DNA of 64,000 nucleotides from the NCBI GenBank assembly GCA_015061285.1, contig SUWW01000002.1, positions 155,952 to 219,951 of the forward strand, read 5' to 3'. Source of the stretch: Bacteroidales bacterium (lineage in GTDB: Bacteria > Bacteroidota > Bacteroidia > Bacteroidales > Marinilabiliaceae). Positions 25,562 to 34,082 of this stretch are shown here, in pieces (the stretch's first letter is position 1; every line of letters begins with the position of its first letter). Below the pieces are notes generated by a model. That model was not told the origin of the DNA. It did not search any database and saw only the letters and a list, made by a program, of their open reading frames with translations. Both the position numbers and the translations under genes were made by a program.

Positions 25562-27319
25562 TTAATTCTGCGAAAACATATAGTAATACCAAAATGTGTG
25601 CTTATATGGCTCCATTGCTTCAATGTTGTTTTTGTTGTTCATATAGGTATGTATGTAGTTCATCATTGATTCTTTTACTTTGGGCGATACATTTTTAGGC
25701 ATGTCTTTCAAATCGTTGTGCGTTTGCGACCAATGATAGATTATAGCCTCTTGAAATGAGCATGGTACGCTATTGTATTTGGCACGACCTCCAAATGGCA
25801 GATAATTGAAGAATGAGTTGAGATCTTTTTTGAACAGCTGCATAATAGTCGCGTATTCGAACGCCATTTTGTTTTCCGTACAACCGAGGTATAGTTTCAT
25901 CATCATCTTGTCGATTTCATCTTCCGAGCATAAATAGTCTTCTTTCACTCTGTAACGGCGTAGGCGTCCAATTTCTGAATTATCGCTATAAGTTTCGTTG
26001 TTGTTTATCATAGATAGGTTTTCTCGTGCCCAATTATCGTAAAACATTGTGTGACTGAGCATAATGAGATATTTGCGAGCAACGTCATATTGCTCATTTA
26101 TAATTTCCGTTTCGGCTAATCGTTTTATAAATCGGCAACTTAGTTGACCATCAGGAATGGCCATCATAGCTTCAAACGAGTAGCGTTGCGCAATATTGGT
26201 CAATCCCATGTAATAGAATACTTCGCTTGCTGGTGTTATGCTTACCAAGTTGCGTACAAATGGCATAAATAGGCAATCGACGCCGTGTTGCGAGTAATAG
26301 AATGTTTTGTCGGCCAGCTGATTTGTCATGCCAAGAGCTAAGTTGACATAGTTGAGTACAATAGGTTGTGTAGGCATGTCGTGGTTGGCAGCTTCTATGA
26401 CAGATTTCCAATCTTGATTGCGTACATATTTATCGTAACGCATTGCTCGGTCTTGCTCGATGTCGTAGCTCAACATAGCTGCTAATGTTACGATATATGC
26501 CATTGCGTTGCCTATCATTGAGTTAGGATTGATATTTTTTATATGTATTACGTATGCACATACAGCGCTAATGAATATCAATAGGGCCGATACGTATGCG
26601 CTTGTAGCAAACATCAGAGGAAAACGGCTATAGTTTAGGCCTTTGGCTAAATGAATGAGCTGGTAATTCGTTGTTTGACGAGCTATGCCAATAGCTATAA
26701 TTATGGTTACGAGGCACGCCACGATGCTTATTATTTTCTTGCTTAGGCTCACGTCGACGCTGGTGAATAAGAGCGTTGCGGCATACGTAGATACAAATGT
26801 CACTGCGCCAAGCGTGCCAATCAATGCGTAGAGAATTGGCGTAATTACAATAGTTATTGTTGTGAATAGTAACGGCTTGTGGCGCAAGAATGCTATGCCC
26901 CAAGCAGTGGCTAAACCAAGAAGAATGGCAACTACGGCGCTAAGCATGTTATTTACATCGGCATAGAAATATAATGCAGCGATAGCGGGTGCAAACGAAA
27001 GTGAATAGCAAATGTCTTTGGTGGATATTTTGCTGATAATCAACCATGTGAGATACTGTATGCTAATGATTAGGGTGGCTATAACGAATCCACCAACCCA
27101 ATCGTAGAAGTAGAATTGAGTGAGGTATCGCGCCACAAGATCGGCCAAACCGCCAGGGCAGGAGAGTGTCTGTTGTACGTAGTCTGTGGTGAACAGAAAA
27201 CATTGTAGTTGCTCGTGGAAGTTCATGTGACCCGTGTAGCCGAGCGACCATAATAGCCAAATCGCAACAAATGCGATAGCTGATACGCATATATGTATTT
27301 GTCGTGGACGAATATTCAT
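25562..27319 (-). CDS. DUF6057-family polytopic membrane protein
   Basis: The 585-residue protein has about nine or ten hydrophobic helices in its first 300 residues. The segment FHEQLQCFLFTTDYVQQTLSCPGG is followed by AxYLTQFYFYDWVGG, as in the DUF6057 family of Bacteroidales. The C-terminal half (about 300-585) is soluble, helical and repeat-like (ANHDMPTQPIVLNYVNLALG; IKRLAETEIINEQYDVARKY), similar to TPR helices. Function is unknown. The gene stands alone between the SiaC-like pair and the divergent htpG region. Confidence 0.75.
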   Translation of the reverse strand: MNIRPRQIHICVSAIAFVAIWLLWSLGYTGHMNFHEQLQCFLFTTDYVQQTLSCPGGLADLVARYLTQFYFYDWVGGFVIATLIISIQYLTWLIISKISTKDICYSLSFAPAIAALYFYADVNNMLSAVVAILLGLATAWGIAFLRHKPLLFTTITIVITPILYALIGTLGAVTFVSTYAATLLFTSVDVSLSKKIISIVACLVTIIIAIGIARQTTNYQLIHLAKGLNYSRFPLMFATSAYVSALLIFISAVCAYVIHIKNINPNSMIGNAMAYIVTLAAMLSYDIEQDRAMRYDKYVRNQDWKSVIEAANHDMPTQPIVLNYVNLALGMTNQLADKTFYYSQHGVDCLFMPFVRNLVSITPASEVFYYMGLTNIAQRYSFEAMMAIPDGQLSCRFIKRLAETEIINEQYDVARKYLIMLSHTMFYDNWARENLSMINNNETYSDNSEIGRLRRYRVKEDYLCSEDEIDKMMMKLYLGCTENKMAFEYATIMQLFKKDLNSFFNYLPFGGRAKYNSVPCSFQEAIIYHWSQTHNDLKDMPKNVSPKVKESMMNYIHTYMNNKNNIEAMEPYKHTFWYYYMFSQN

Positions 27320-27400
27320 AATGTTGATTCGGTTTGTTTTTTCGTTGTTTTATTTGTTGGTGTAAAATTAACAATTATTAAGTTATATGGATAAGTCATG

Positions 27401-27455
27401 AATTCATAATTCATAATTACGAACTCGTAATTCGTAACTCATAACTCGTAATTAT
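27401..27455. repeat. Dispersed intergenic repeat of AATTCATAATTACGAACTCGTAA type
   Basis: Short imperfect repeats of CATAATTCATAATTAC and TCGTAATTCGTAACT lie just upstream of the htpG control region. Similar sequences occur at 14168-14190, 32876-32956 and 46105-46135. Confidence 0.6.
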
Positions 27456-27460
27456 TCTCG

Positions 27461-27545
27461 TGTCACCTTTGTCCGATATGCGTTTTTGGGTAAGGATGAT
27501 AATTTGTCAAAAGTGTCCGAAAAATAGTATTGGCACAGCCTTTGC
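27461..27545 (+). promoter_or_regulatory. htpG control region: two TGTCA-N4-TGTCC sites and a sigma-54-like promoter
   Basis: TGTCACCTTTGTCC (27461-27474) and TGTCAAAAGTGTCC (27505-27518) are direct copies 44 bp apart. They are followed by TTGGCACAGCCTTTGC (27530-27545). That core fits the sigma-54 consensus TGGCACG-N4-TTGC at all positions but one, with exact GG-to-GC spacing. The second site starts 27 bp before the GG; the equivalent distance at grpE is 28 bp. The flanking TAGT just before TTGG is also shared with grpE. Confidence 0.6.
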
Positions 27546-27615
27546 TTTTGTCAGCGCGGTTTTTACAACCAGTATATATAAATAGTTAGAAATCAATAAT
27601 ATAAAAGTATAAACA

Positions 27616-29673
27616 ATGGCAAATGGTAAAATTGGTGTTAGCACCAAAGATTTGTTTCCTATTATCAAGAAATTTCTCTATTCCGATCATGACATTTTCC
27701 TTCGCGAGATAGTATCAAACGCAGTCGATGCATCGCAAAAACTCAAAGTGATAGCTCAGCGAGGCGAGTACAATGGCGATGTTAGCGATTTGAAGGTTAG
27801 AGTGAAGGTCGATAAAGATGCCAAAACTATTACCGTAAGCGATAATGGTATTGGTATGACGCGCGAAGAGGTAGAAAAATACATAAATCAAATAGCCTTC
27901 TCTGGCGCCGAAGAGTTCCTCGAAAAACATAAAGACGATGCAGCTACCATCATCGGTCACTTTGGTATGGGATTCTATTCGGCTTTCATGGTTAGCGATA
28001 AGGTCGAAATACTTACCAAATCGTATAAAGAAGGAGCTCAAGCTGTTCGTTGGCAATGTACGGGCGACCCAGAATATACGCTCGATGATGACAATCGTGA
28101 CGAACGCGGTACCGACATAATTATGCATATCTCCGAGGAGGAAAAAGAATTTCTTGATGAAAAGAAAATCGAAGATTTGCTCAATAAGTACTGCAAATTC
28201 TTGCCAATTCCTATCGTTTATGGAAAGAAGAAGGAGTGGAAAGATGGTAAATATGTAGATACAGATGCCGATAATGTAATCAACGACACTGAGCCAGCTT
28301 GGACTAAGAAACCAGCATCGCTCAAAGATGAGGATTACGAGAAGTTCTATCGCCAATTATACCCAATGGCAGAAGAACCGCTTTTCCACATCCATCTGAA
28401 CGTCGATTATCCGTTCACGCTCACGGGTATTCTCTATTTCCCTAAGATTAAGAATAACGTAGAACTCAGCCGCAACAAGATACAACTCTATTGCAACCAA
28501 GTGTTCGTTACTGACAGCGTAGAAGGCATTGTGCCAGACTTTTTGACGCTCTTGCATGGTGTTATCGATTCGCCAGATATTCCACTTAACGTTTCGCGTT
28601 CTTATTTACAAAGCGACTCTAATGTTAAGAAGATTGCTTCGCACATCACCAAAAAAGTTGCCGACCAACTTGAAGATATATTCAAGAACGACCGCGCTAC
28701 TTTCGAACAGAAGTGGGACGATTTGAAGATCTTCATTCAATACGGTTTGCTAACCGACGAGAAGTTTGCCGAGCGTGCTCAGAAGTTTATGCTATTCAAG
28801 AATATCGATGGCAAATATTACACTCTCGACGAATACAAAGAGCTTATCAAGGCCAATCAGACCGATAAAGATGGTACGCTCGTTTATTTGTATGCAAACA
28901 ATAAAGATGCTCAATACTCAGCTTCGGAGACTGCAAAACAAAAAGGCTACGATGTACTTTTGATGGATGGCCAACTTGATACGCCAGTGATGAATCAGTT
29001 TGAGCAAAAGTGGGAAAAGAGCCGTTTCTCTCGTGTCGATGCCGATGTTATTGATAAACTCATACCAAAAGAGAATGCCAATGAACTTCAGCTTACTACA
29101 CATCAGAAGAGCGAACTCGAAGAGACTTTCCGTGCTGAACTTCCTACTATCGAGAAGACCAACTTCAACGTTTCGGTGGAGGCGCTTGGTGCAAGTGCAA
29201 TGCCTGTACTTATCACACAAAACGAGTGGATGCGCCGTATGAAAGAGATGTCGCAGATTCAAGGCGGTATGATGTCGTTCTATGGCGAGATGCCCGACAC
29301 GTTCAACATTGTTGTTAACGCAGATCATCCACTTGTGGCGAATATTCTTGCCAACGAAGAGTCGGCCAACAAAGAGCAACTTGCGCCAATTTATAGCGAT
29401 ATTGAGGCTTCGGAGGCTCGTAAGAATGAACTCAATAAAGCTAAAGAGGGCAAAAAGGACGAAGAAATTCCTCAAGCCGACAAAGATGCTCTTGCCGATG
29501 TTGAAAAGAAACTCAACGAACTTTCAACCAAGCGTGTTAGCATTATTAGCCAATTCGCTCATACACAGAAGCAAATCAGTCAGCTTATCGATCTTGCTTT
29601 GCTTCAAAATGGTATGCTTAGTGGCGAAAAGCTTGCTCAGTTTGTAAAACGTAGCATCGATTTGATGAAATAA
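27616..29673 (+). CDS. htpG: HtpG, Hsp90-family chaperone
   Basis: The 685-residue protein has the GHKL ATPase N-domain. ATP-site motifs include FLREIVSNAVDASQKL with the catalytic Glu, VSDNGIGMTREEVEKYIN and GHFGMGFYSAFMVSDKV. The middle domain carries the LNVSRSYLQSD segment, with a C-terminal dimerisation domain. HtpG remodels client proteins together with DnaK. A lysine/glutamate-rich insert (EARKNELNKAKEGKKDEEI) sits near residue 600, often seen in Bacteroidota HtpG. The gene is monocistronic, with a sigma-54-like promoter region and a strong terminator. Confidence 0.98.
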   Translation: MANGKIGVSTKDLFPIIKKFLYSDHDIFLREIVSNAVDASQKLKVIAQRGEYNGDVSDLKVRVKVDKDAKTITVSDNGIGMTREEVEKYINQIAFSGAEEFLEKHKDDAATIIGHFGMGFYSAFMVSDKVEILTKSYKEGAQAVRWQCTGDPEYTLDDDNRDERGTDIIMHISEEEKEFLDEKKIEDLLNKYCKFLPIPIVYGKKKEWKDGKYVDTDADNVINDTEPAWTKKPASLKDEDYEKFYRQLYPMAEEPLFHIHLNVDYPFTLTGILYFPKIKNNVELSRNKIQLYCNQVFVTDSVEGIVPDFLTLLHGVIDSPDIPLNVSRSYLQSDSNVKKIASHITKKVADQLEDIFKNDRATFEQKWDDLKIFIQYGLLTDEKFAERAQKFMLFKNIDGKYYTLDEYKELIKANQTDKDGTLVYLYANNKDAQYSASETAKQKGYDVLLMDGQLDTPVMNQFEQKWEKSRFSRVDADVIDKLIPKENANELQLTTHQKSELEETFRAELPTIEKTNFNVSVEALGASAMPVLITQNEWMRRMKEMSQIQGGMMSFYGEMPDTFNIVVNADHPLVANILANEESANKEQLAPIYSDIEASEARKNELNKAKEGKKDEEIPQADKDALADVEKKLNELSTKRVSIISQFAHTQKQISQLIDLALLQNGMLSGEKLAQFVKRSIDLMK

Positions 29674-29699
29674 GTATCCGTATTCATAAACACAAAACG

Positions 29700-29743
29700 A
29701 AAGACGCAAATGTCGCATTATGTGGCATTTGCGTCTTTTTTTC
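29700..29743. terminator. Terminator between convergent htpG and the LacI-family gene
   Basis: A 13-bp perfect stem (AAAGACGCAAATG / CATTTGCGTCTTT) is followed by a T tract on the plus strand. On the minus strand the tract is poorer, so it mainly serves htpG. Confidence 0.85.
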
Positions 29744-29760
29744 TTTAGTAATAATTACGA

Positions 29761-30783
29761 TTATTTGACTTGTGTAGATTCTCGAGGTTGAAGGATAGGC
29801 GTAAAAACACGCGTTTCATATTCAGTGCTAACCATACCGCTCTCCATTTGACGAATAAGCATACGCATAGCTTCGGCCCCCATTTCGTAGCCTTTCTGTT
29901 CTACGGTCGATAGCGTTGGCGACACTATCTCGGTAAGCGGACCATCGCCGAATCCAATTACTTTTATGTCGCGAGGTACGTTGTAGCCATTGCGTTGAAG
30001 AATTTGAATAGCAGCAATAGCCGTAGAATCGTTGATGGCAAATAGACCATCTATCTCGGGCGCAATAGTAATTAATTTGTTGCTGTTGGCTATTATAGTC
30101 TCACGCGTGTCGGCATCGATAATGTATTCAGGATTAACCTGTAAGCCAGCTTCGCGCAATGCAGTGGTATAACCCTCTTTACGCTGTCGGCTGATAGTTA
30201 GCGAAGATGCACTCGTGAGGTGCGCTATGCGCTTGCAGCCTTGGTTTATAAGGTGTCGAGTGGCGGTGCGGGCTCCTTCAAAATCGTCGGTTATCACACG
30301 ATGCGATGGAAGAATGTCGCAAACTCGGTCGAAAAACACAACTGGAATGCCATTGGAAACGAGGTTGATGAAGTGTGCATAATCGGTTGTGTTTTTACTC
30401 ATAGAGATCAGAAAACCATCGATTCGCATATCAATCATGTTCTGAATGCTACTTCGTTCGCGTTCCTCACTTTCGTTGGTTTGGCATAACATGGTGTTGT
30501 AGCCAGCATTGTAGGCCACATCGTCGATACCACTAATGACCGATGAAAAAAAATGGTGCACAATTTCAGGAATAATAATTCCAATTGTGTTCGTTTTGCT
30601 TTTGCGCAAGCCGAGGGCTAAAGTGTTTGGCCGATAGTTAACCTGAGAGGCCAACTGTTGCACCTGGCGTTTGGTCTCTGCGCTTATATCAGGGTGGTCT
30701 TTCAAGGCGCGACTAACAGTAGAGGCTGAAATACCTAATGTTCGTGCTATGTCTTTTATGGTTATCTGGTGAGGCTTCTCCAT
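29761..30783 (-). CDS. LacI-family transcriptional regulator
   Basis: The start at 30783 (MEKPHQITIKDIA) gives 340 residues. It is supported by a promoter at 30817-30849; the longer frame to 30843 would begin inside that promoter. The N-terminal LacI helix-turn-helix is ITIKDIARTLGISASTVSRALKDHPDIS with the hinge helix VNYRPNTLALGL. The periplasmic-binding-protein-like effector domain follows (TIGIIIPEIVHHFFSSVISG). Such proteins repress or activate sugar genes in response to a sugar ligand. A related palindrome lies at the susC promoter, 26 kb away. Confidence 0.93.
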   Translation of the reverse strand: MEKPHQITIKDIARTLGISASTVSRALKDHPDISAETKRQVQQLASQVNYRPNTLALGLRKSKTNTIGIIIPEIVHHFFSSVISGIDDVAYNAGYNTMLCQTNESEERERSSIQNMIDMRIDGFLISMSKNTTDYAHFINLVSNGIPVVFFDRVCDILPSHRVITDDFEGARTATRHLINQGCKRIAHLTSASSLTISRQRKEGYTTALREAGLQVNPEYIIDADTRETIIANSNKLITIAPEIDGLFAINDSTAIAAIQILQRNGYNVPRDIKVIGFGDGPLTEIVSPTLSTVEQKGYEMGAEAMRMLIRQMESGMVSTEYETRVFTPILQPRESTQVK

Positions 30784-30816
30784 GCTATTAGTTTGTGTAT
30801 TGACTGTTTTGCTAAA

Positions 30817-30858
30817 CAAAAATATACATTTGTTTACAATCACCGCAAACGTTACCGC
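30817..30858 (-). promoter_or_regulatory. Promoter of the LacI-family gene with overlapping operator
   Basis: On the minus strand TTTG (30849-30846), a 21-nt spacer and TATTTTTG (30824-30817) match the consensus. The imperfect palindrome GCAAACGTTACCGC (30845-30858) overlaps the -33 box and shares CAAACGTT with the susC upstream site. This suggests autoregulation. Confidence 0.55.
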
Positions 30859-30931
30859 AACTTATCAATACATATGAATAAACCATAGCGCAAAAGGTGA
30901 AAATGTAAACAGCCATATTGCTCAATATGCC

Positions 30932-30939
30932 TATATTTG
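30932..30939 (+). promoter_or_regulatory. Candidate -7 box (TATATTTG) of the MaoC-type gene
   Basis: It is an exact TAnnTTTG match 33 bp before the ATG at 30973. The -33 box is not clear. Confidence 0.4.
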
Positions 30940-30972
30940 CTGCGCAAAACAAATCATTAATATTTAAATCAG

Positions 30973-31437
30973 ATGAGTAAGACTGTAATAAAGAGCCATG
31001 CCGAACTAGAAGCTTTGGTAGGCAAAGAATTGGGTGTTTCAGATTGGCATACTTTTACACAAGAGCAAATCAACCTTTTTGCTGATGCTACGTTGGATCA
31101 TCAGTGGATTCATGTTGATGTTGAACGTGCAAAACGTGAGTCGACATTCGGCAACACCATTGCTCATGGCTATTTGACGCTTTCTATTTTGCCTCACCTT
31201 TGGGAACAAATAGTTGATGTTCAGAATATAAAAGATCAGATTAACTATGGTATCGAAAATTTCCGCTATCAGCAACCAGTTGTTGTAAATAGCCGTGTTC
31301 GTTTGCATGTAAATGTAAATGAAGTCCTCAATTTGCGCGGTACAACGAAAGCTACTATGAGCGTAAAACTCGAAATCGAAGGTCAGAAGAAACCTGCCTA
31401 CACGGGTGATATCGTATTCCTCTATCACTTCGCATAA
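30973..31437 (+). CDS. MaoC-family (R)-specific enoyl-CoA hydratase-like protein
   Basis: The 154-residue protein is a single hot-dog domain. The hydratase-2 motif is visible as FADATLDHQWIHVD followed by GNTIAHGYLTLSILPHL, containing the Asp and His pair of the R-hydratase active site. Relatives hydrate trans-2-enoyl-CoA to (R)-3-hydroxyacyl-CoA. No fatty-acid or polyhydroxyalkanoate genes are close, so the physiological substrate is open. It is divergent from the LacI-family regulator, which could control it from the shared upstream region. Confidence 0.88.
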   Translation: MSKTVIKSHAELEALVGKELGVSDWHTFTQEQINLFADATLDHQWIHVDVERAKRESTFGNTIAHGYLTLSILPHLWEQIVDVQNIKDQINYGIENFRYQQPVVVNSRVRLHVNVNEVLNLRGTTKATMSVKLEIEGQKKPAYTGDIVFLYHFA

Positions 31438-31468
31438 TAGAGTTGTAATATTTACATAATACATCATT

Positions 31469-31505
31469 AAACCGAACTTCAGCAATGAGGTTCGGTTTGT
31501 TGTTT
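31469..31505. terminator. Terminator between the MaoC-type gene and the LuxR-type gene
   Basis: A 9-bp perfect stem (AAACCGAAC / GTTCGGTTT) with a 12-nt loop is followed by GTTGTTTAG. It lies between convergent genes. Confidence 0.7.
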
Positions 31506-31522
31506 AGTCTTCTATCAGACCA

Positions 31523-32167
31523 CTATTCAAAGTCGTCTACCGATGGGCGTTTTTTGAGCTTGAGTTCGTCTTTGCTTACCAAACCATTAGCAATGGCGTA
31601 GATGGCCAAACCAGTGGAACTATGTATGTGTAGCTTTCGAGCAATATTGCGGCGGTGTGTAAGTATAGTGTAGATAGATTTGTTGAATTTTTGAGCTATC
31701 TCTTTGTTTGTCAGACCTTTTACTACCTCTCTGATTATTTCGCGTTCACGAAGCGATAGCTGTTCTTCTTCATTATCATCGAGGTTTGCCGAATTTGTAA
31801 GTTTACTTATGAGCGCGCTAAGCTTTGCATTGTCATCATAGATACTAATAGTGGCGTCGTAGTTCTCTATAATTTGTTGATCGACAAAACCTGAAAGAAG
31901 TGCAACGAATTTCGTATTGCCAAGACCTAAATCTTTATTGTTCTTACAGCGGTCTATATTGGTCTTGCCACCGAAAAAAGGATTAATGATAAGAATGTCG
32001 GGAGCAAAGGTTGATACTTTGTTTTCGAAATTAGTATAGAGCGCAATTTCCATTATTTGCAATTGTGCATCAGCAACTTTGGTAAGGGCTGCAGCTACGC
32101 CCGAACGCAGAATAAGAGAGGTTTCTGCAATAGCAACTTTTATACTTTTCCTATTCCTATCAATCAT
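31523..32167 (-). CDS. LuxR-type regulator with degenerate receiver domain
   Basis: The 214-residue protein has a C-terminal NarL/LuxR helix-turn-helix (LSLREREIIREVVKGLTNKEIAQKFNKS, then VLTHRRNIARKLHI-like). The N-terminal half looks like a receiver fold (KVAIAETSLILRSGVAAAL). The phospho-acceptor Asp expected in PDxxxxD is replaced by Asn (PDILIIN), and the beta-5 lysine is not evident. It therefore probably works without phosphorylation. It starts 4 bp after the stop of the hemerythrin-domain gene, so the pair is translationally close. I infer that the partner supplies the signal. Confidence 0.85.
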   Translation of the reverse strand: MIDRNRKSIKVAIAETSLILRSGVAAALTKVADAQLQIMEIALYTNFENKVSTFAPDILIINPFFGGKTNIDRCKNNKDLGLGNTKFVALLSGFVDQQIIENYDATISIYDDNAKLSALISKLTNSANLDDNEEEQLSLREREIIREVVKGLTNKEIAQKFNKSIYTILTHRRNIARKLHIHSSTGLAIYAIANGLVSKDELKLKKRPSVDDFE

Positions 32168-32171
32168 GATT

Positions 32172-32870
32172 TTATTCGTTAGTACGATCTTGTTGTAGTA
32201 GTTTCATTTCTAATGCTCTAATGGCAGGTATAAATATGTTGTCTTCGATCAAGCAATGCGATTTTAGGTCGGCTTCGCACGTGAATATGTCGAAGAGAGT
32301 AGCGTTAATCTCGTTGGTGTTGTTGTTGGATGGGGTATATTTTATGATGACATTTTTTAGCTCCATCAACCGTTGGTCAAGTTGGTCGTGGTGACGTGAG
32401 AAACTCGAAATTTGGTATGTTGTATTTGGCACTTTGTTGTTGAGTAGGTCGTGCACGTAAGGAAATACAGTTTTGTCTTCGTAGCTCAAATGGTTTCTCA
32501 ATCCTTTTACATATTCATCGAATAGGCTGATTATGAGCAATGCAAGTTTGTTGTCGTCGTTGAAATCGATGACGTTTATTAAGCGTCGGCGAAGTTTAGG
32601 GAAACAATAATCGATGTAATATGTATGAGCATTTTGTAGAAAAGCCATCATCGAGTGCAAATCGATGTTGTTCAAGTCGGTCGACTCTCCAGTGATGACA
32701 TAGTTTACTGTAGCCAAAAAAGTGTAGCAGTCGACATTGTTTTCGCTGCAAATTGCTTTTACCGTCTTATCACCAAAACCGAGCGAAATACCAAATCTAC
32801 TGAGCAAATGTAGCATTTGATAGTGTTCGCATATTATATCGCCAAGTTTGCATTGTTCGTTGTAGACCAT
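32172..32870 (-). CDS. Hemerythrin-domain protein with ScdA/YtfE-like N-terminus
   Basis: The 232-residue protein has an N-terminal segment resembling the ScdA/DUF542 region (LGDIICEHYQMLHLLSRFGIS). The helical hemerythrin fold follows. Candidate diiron ligands are in LRNHLSYEDKTVFPYV, FSRHHDQLDQRL and LKSHCLIEDNIFIPAI. Related proteins repair iron-sulfur centres after nitrosative or oxidative damage, or sense oxygen or NO. Two cysteines (CSENNVDC) near residue 45 are notable. It is the first gene of a two-gene operon with the LuxR-type regulator. Confidence 0.85.
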   Translation of the reverse strand: MVYNEQCKLGDIICEHYQMLHLLSRFGISLGFGDKTVKAICSENNVDCYTFLATVNYVITGESTDLNNIDLHSMMAFLQNAHTYYIDYCFPKLRRRLINVIDFNDDNKLALLIISLFDEYVKGLRNHLSYEDKTVFPYVHDLLNNKVPNTTYQISSFSRHHDQLDQRLMELKNVIIKYTPSNNNTNEINATLFDIFTCEADLKSHCLIEDNIFIPAIRALEMKLLQQDRTNE

Positions 32871-32875
32871 AATAA

Positions 32876-32956
32876 TTATGAGTTACGAGTTCCTTATAAC
32901 GAGTTACGAATTACGAGTTCTTTTCAATTTCTAATTACCAATTTCCAATTTGAAAT
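32876..32956. repeat. AT-rich dispersed intergenic repeats
   Basis: Imperfect copies of GAGTTACGAATTACGAGTT and CAATTTCTAATTACCAATTT fill the gap between the hemerythrin gene and the permease gene. Confidence 0.6.
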
Positions 32957-34039
32957 TTACTTAGGCGCTTTCATATACAGCACAATACCTATGATGCTAA
33001 ACACTAAGTTTGGTAGCCAAACTGCAAGCACGATATTCATACTGCCATTCACAGCGAATGTAGTCGACAGTGTCAAGAAGAGAATGTATACGAAGCTGAG
33101 CACAAGTCCTAAACCAATATTTACGCCCATTCCACCACGCGTTTTGCGCGACGACAACGACACGCCAATGAGCGTAAGTATGAAGGCTGCAAAAGGTGAT
33201 GCTTGTCGTTTGCGCAATTCAATTTCAAAATCTTCTGTGTTGCCTATGTTCCTGCGTTTCAACTCATCGATGTGGTCACTTAGCTCGTTGCTTGTGAGCA
33301 TCTCGAATGATTTGCGCTCTTTTTTGAAATCGGAGGGAAGAATGTTTATAACACTATCTACCTGAGCGCCAGTGGTGATTTTGTGGGTAATGCCATTCTC
33401 GTCGAAATCCCAACGGGTGTAGTTGCGCAACCGCCAACTGCCGTTTATTGAGTCGTAGCTAATGCTACGTGCATAGAGTCGCGACACTAAGCGTTTCCCA
33501 TCGAACTTCTCGATGTTGAAGCGGTCGCCAGTTTCGCGAAACGAGTGATAGCGACCCATATATACGTATACTCCTGGTTGTATTTGCATATGCATATCGC
33601 TCAAACCAGTTTCGCGCCGCGATTTTATGTATACATTCTCAAAATCTATTCGAGTTCTGTTTGCAATAGGTATGACTTCTGCACTAAGTATGTAAGTTAT
33701 TGTAGCTATGATGGTTGCTCCTATTACGTATGGATACATAAATCGGCGAAAACTTACGCCGCTTGCCAAAATGGCGATAATCTCGGTTTGTCCTGCCATC
33801 TTGGAGGTGAAAAATATTACCGATATAAACACTATGAGCGGCGAGAGCATATTGGCATAGTAGGGCACTAAATTGAGGTAATAGTCGAATATTATAGCCT
33901 GTTTAGGGGCTTTGCTCTCAATGAAGTCGTCCATCTTCTCTACGAGGTCGAACACTATCACTATGCTTATGATAATGAGGACTATAAATACGTATGTGCC
34001 TAAGAACTTTTTGAGTATGTATAGGTCGAGCTTTTTCAA
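32957..34039 (-). CDS. LptF/LptG-family permease (YjgP/YjgQ), lipopolysaccharide export
   Basis: The 360-residue protein has three N-terminal transmembrane helices, a large periplasmic beta-jellyroll (about 120-260) and three C-terminal helices, the LptF/G layout. The start MKKLDLYILKKFLGTYVFIVLI and the segment RKQASPFAAFILTLIGVSLSSRKTRGGMGVNIGLGL are typical. It pairs with LptB ATPase in the inner membrane to extract LPS. A TATATTTG -7 box on the minus strand lies at 34068-34075. Confidence 0.9.
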   Translation of the reverse strand: MKKLDLYILKKFLGTYVFIVLIIISIVIVFDLVEKMDDFIESKAPKQAIIFDYYLNLVPYYANMLSPLIVFISVIFFTSKMAGQTEIIAILASGVSFRRFMYPYVIGATIIATITYILSAEVIPIANRTRIDFENVYIKSRRETGLSDMHMQIQPGVYVYMGRYHSFRETGDRFNIEKFDGKRLVSRLYARSISYDSINGSWRLRNYTRWDFDENGITHKITTGAQVDSVINILPSDFKKERKSFEMLTSNELSDHIDELKRRNIGNTEDFEIELRKRQASPFAAFILTLIGVSLSSRKTRGGMGVNIGLGLVLSFVYILFLTLSTTFAVNGSMNIVLAVWLPNLVFSIIGIVLYMKAPK

Positions 34040-34082
34040 TTGTATAGAGCGTTATTCAAAATGATTCCAAATATAAACAAAT

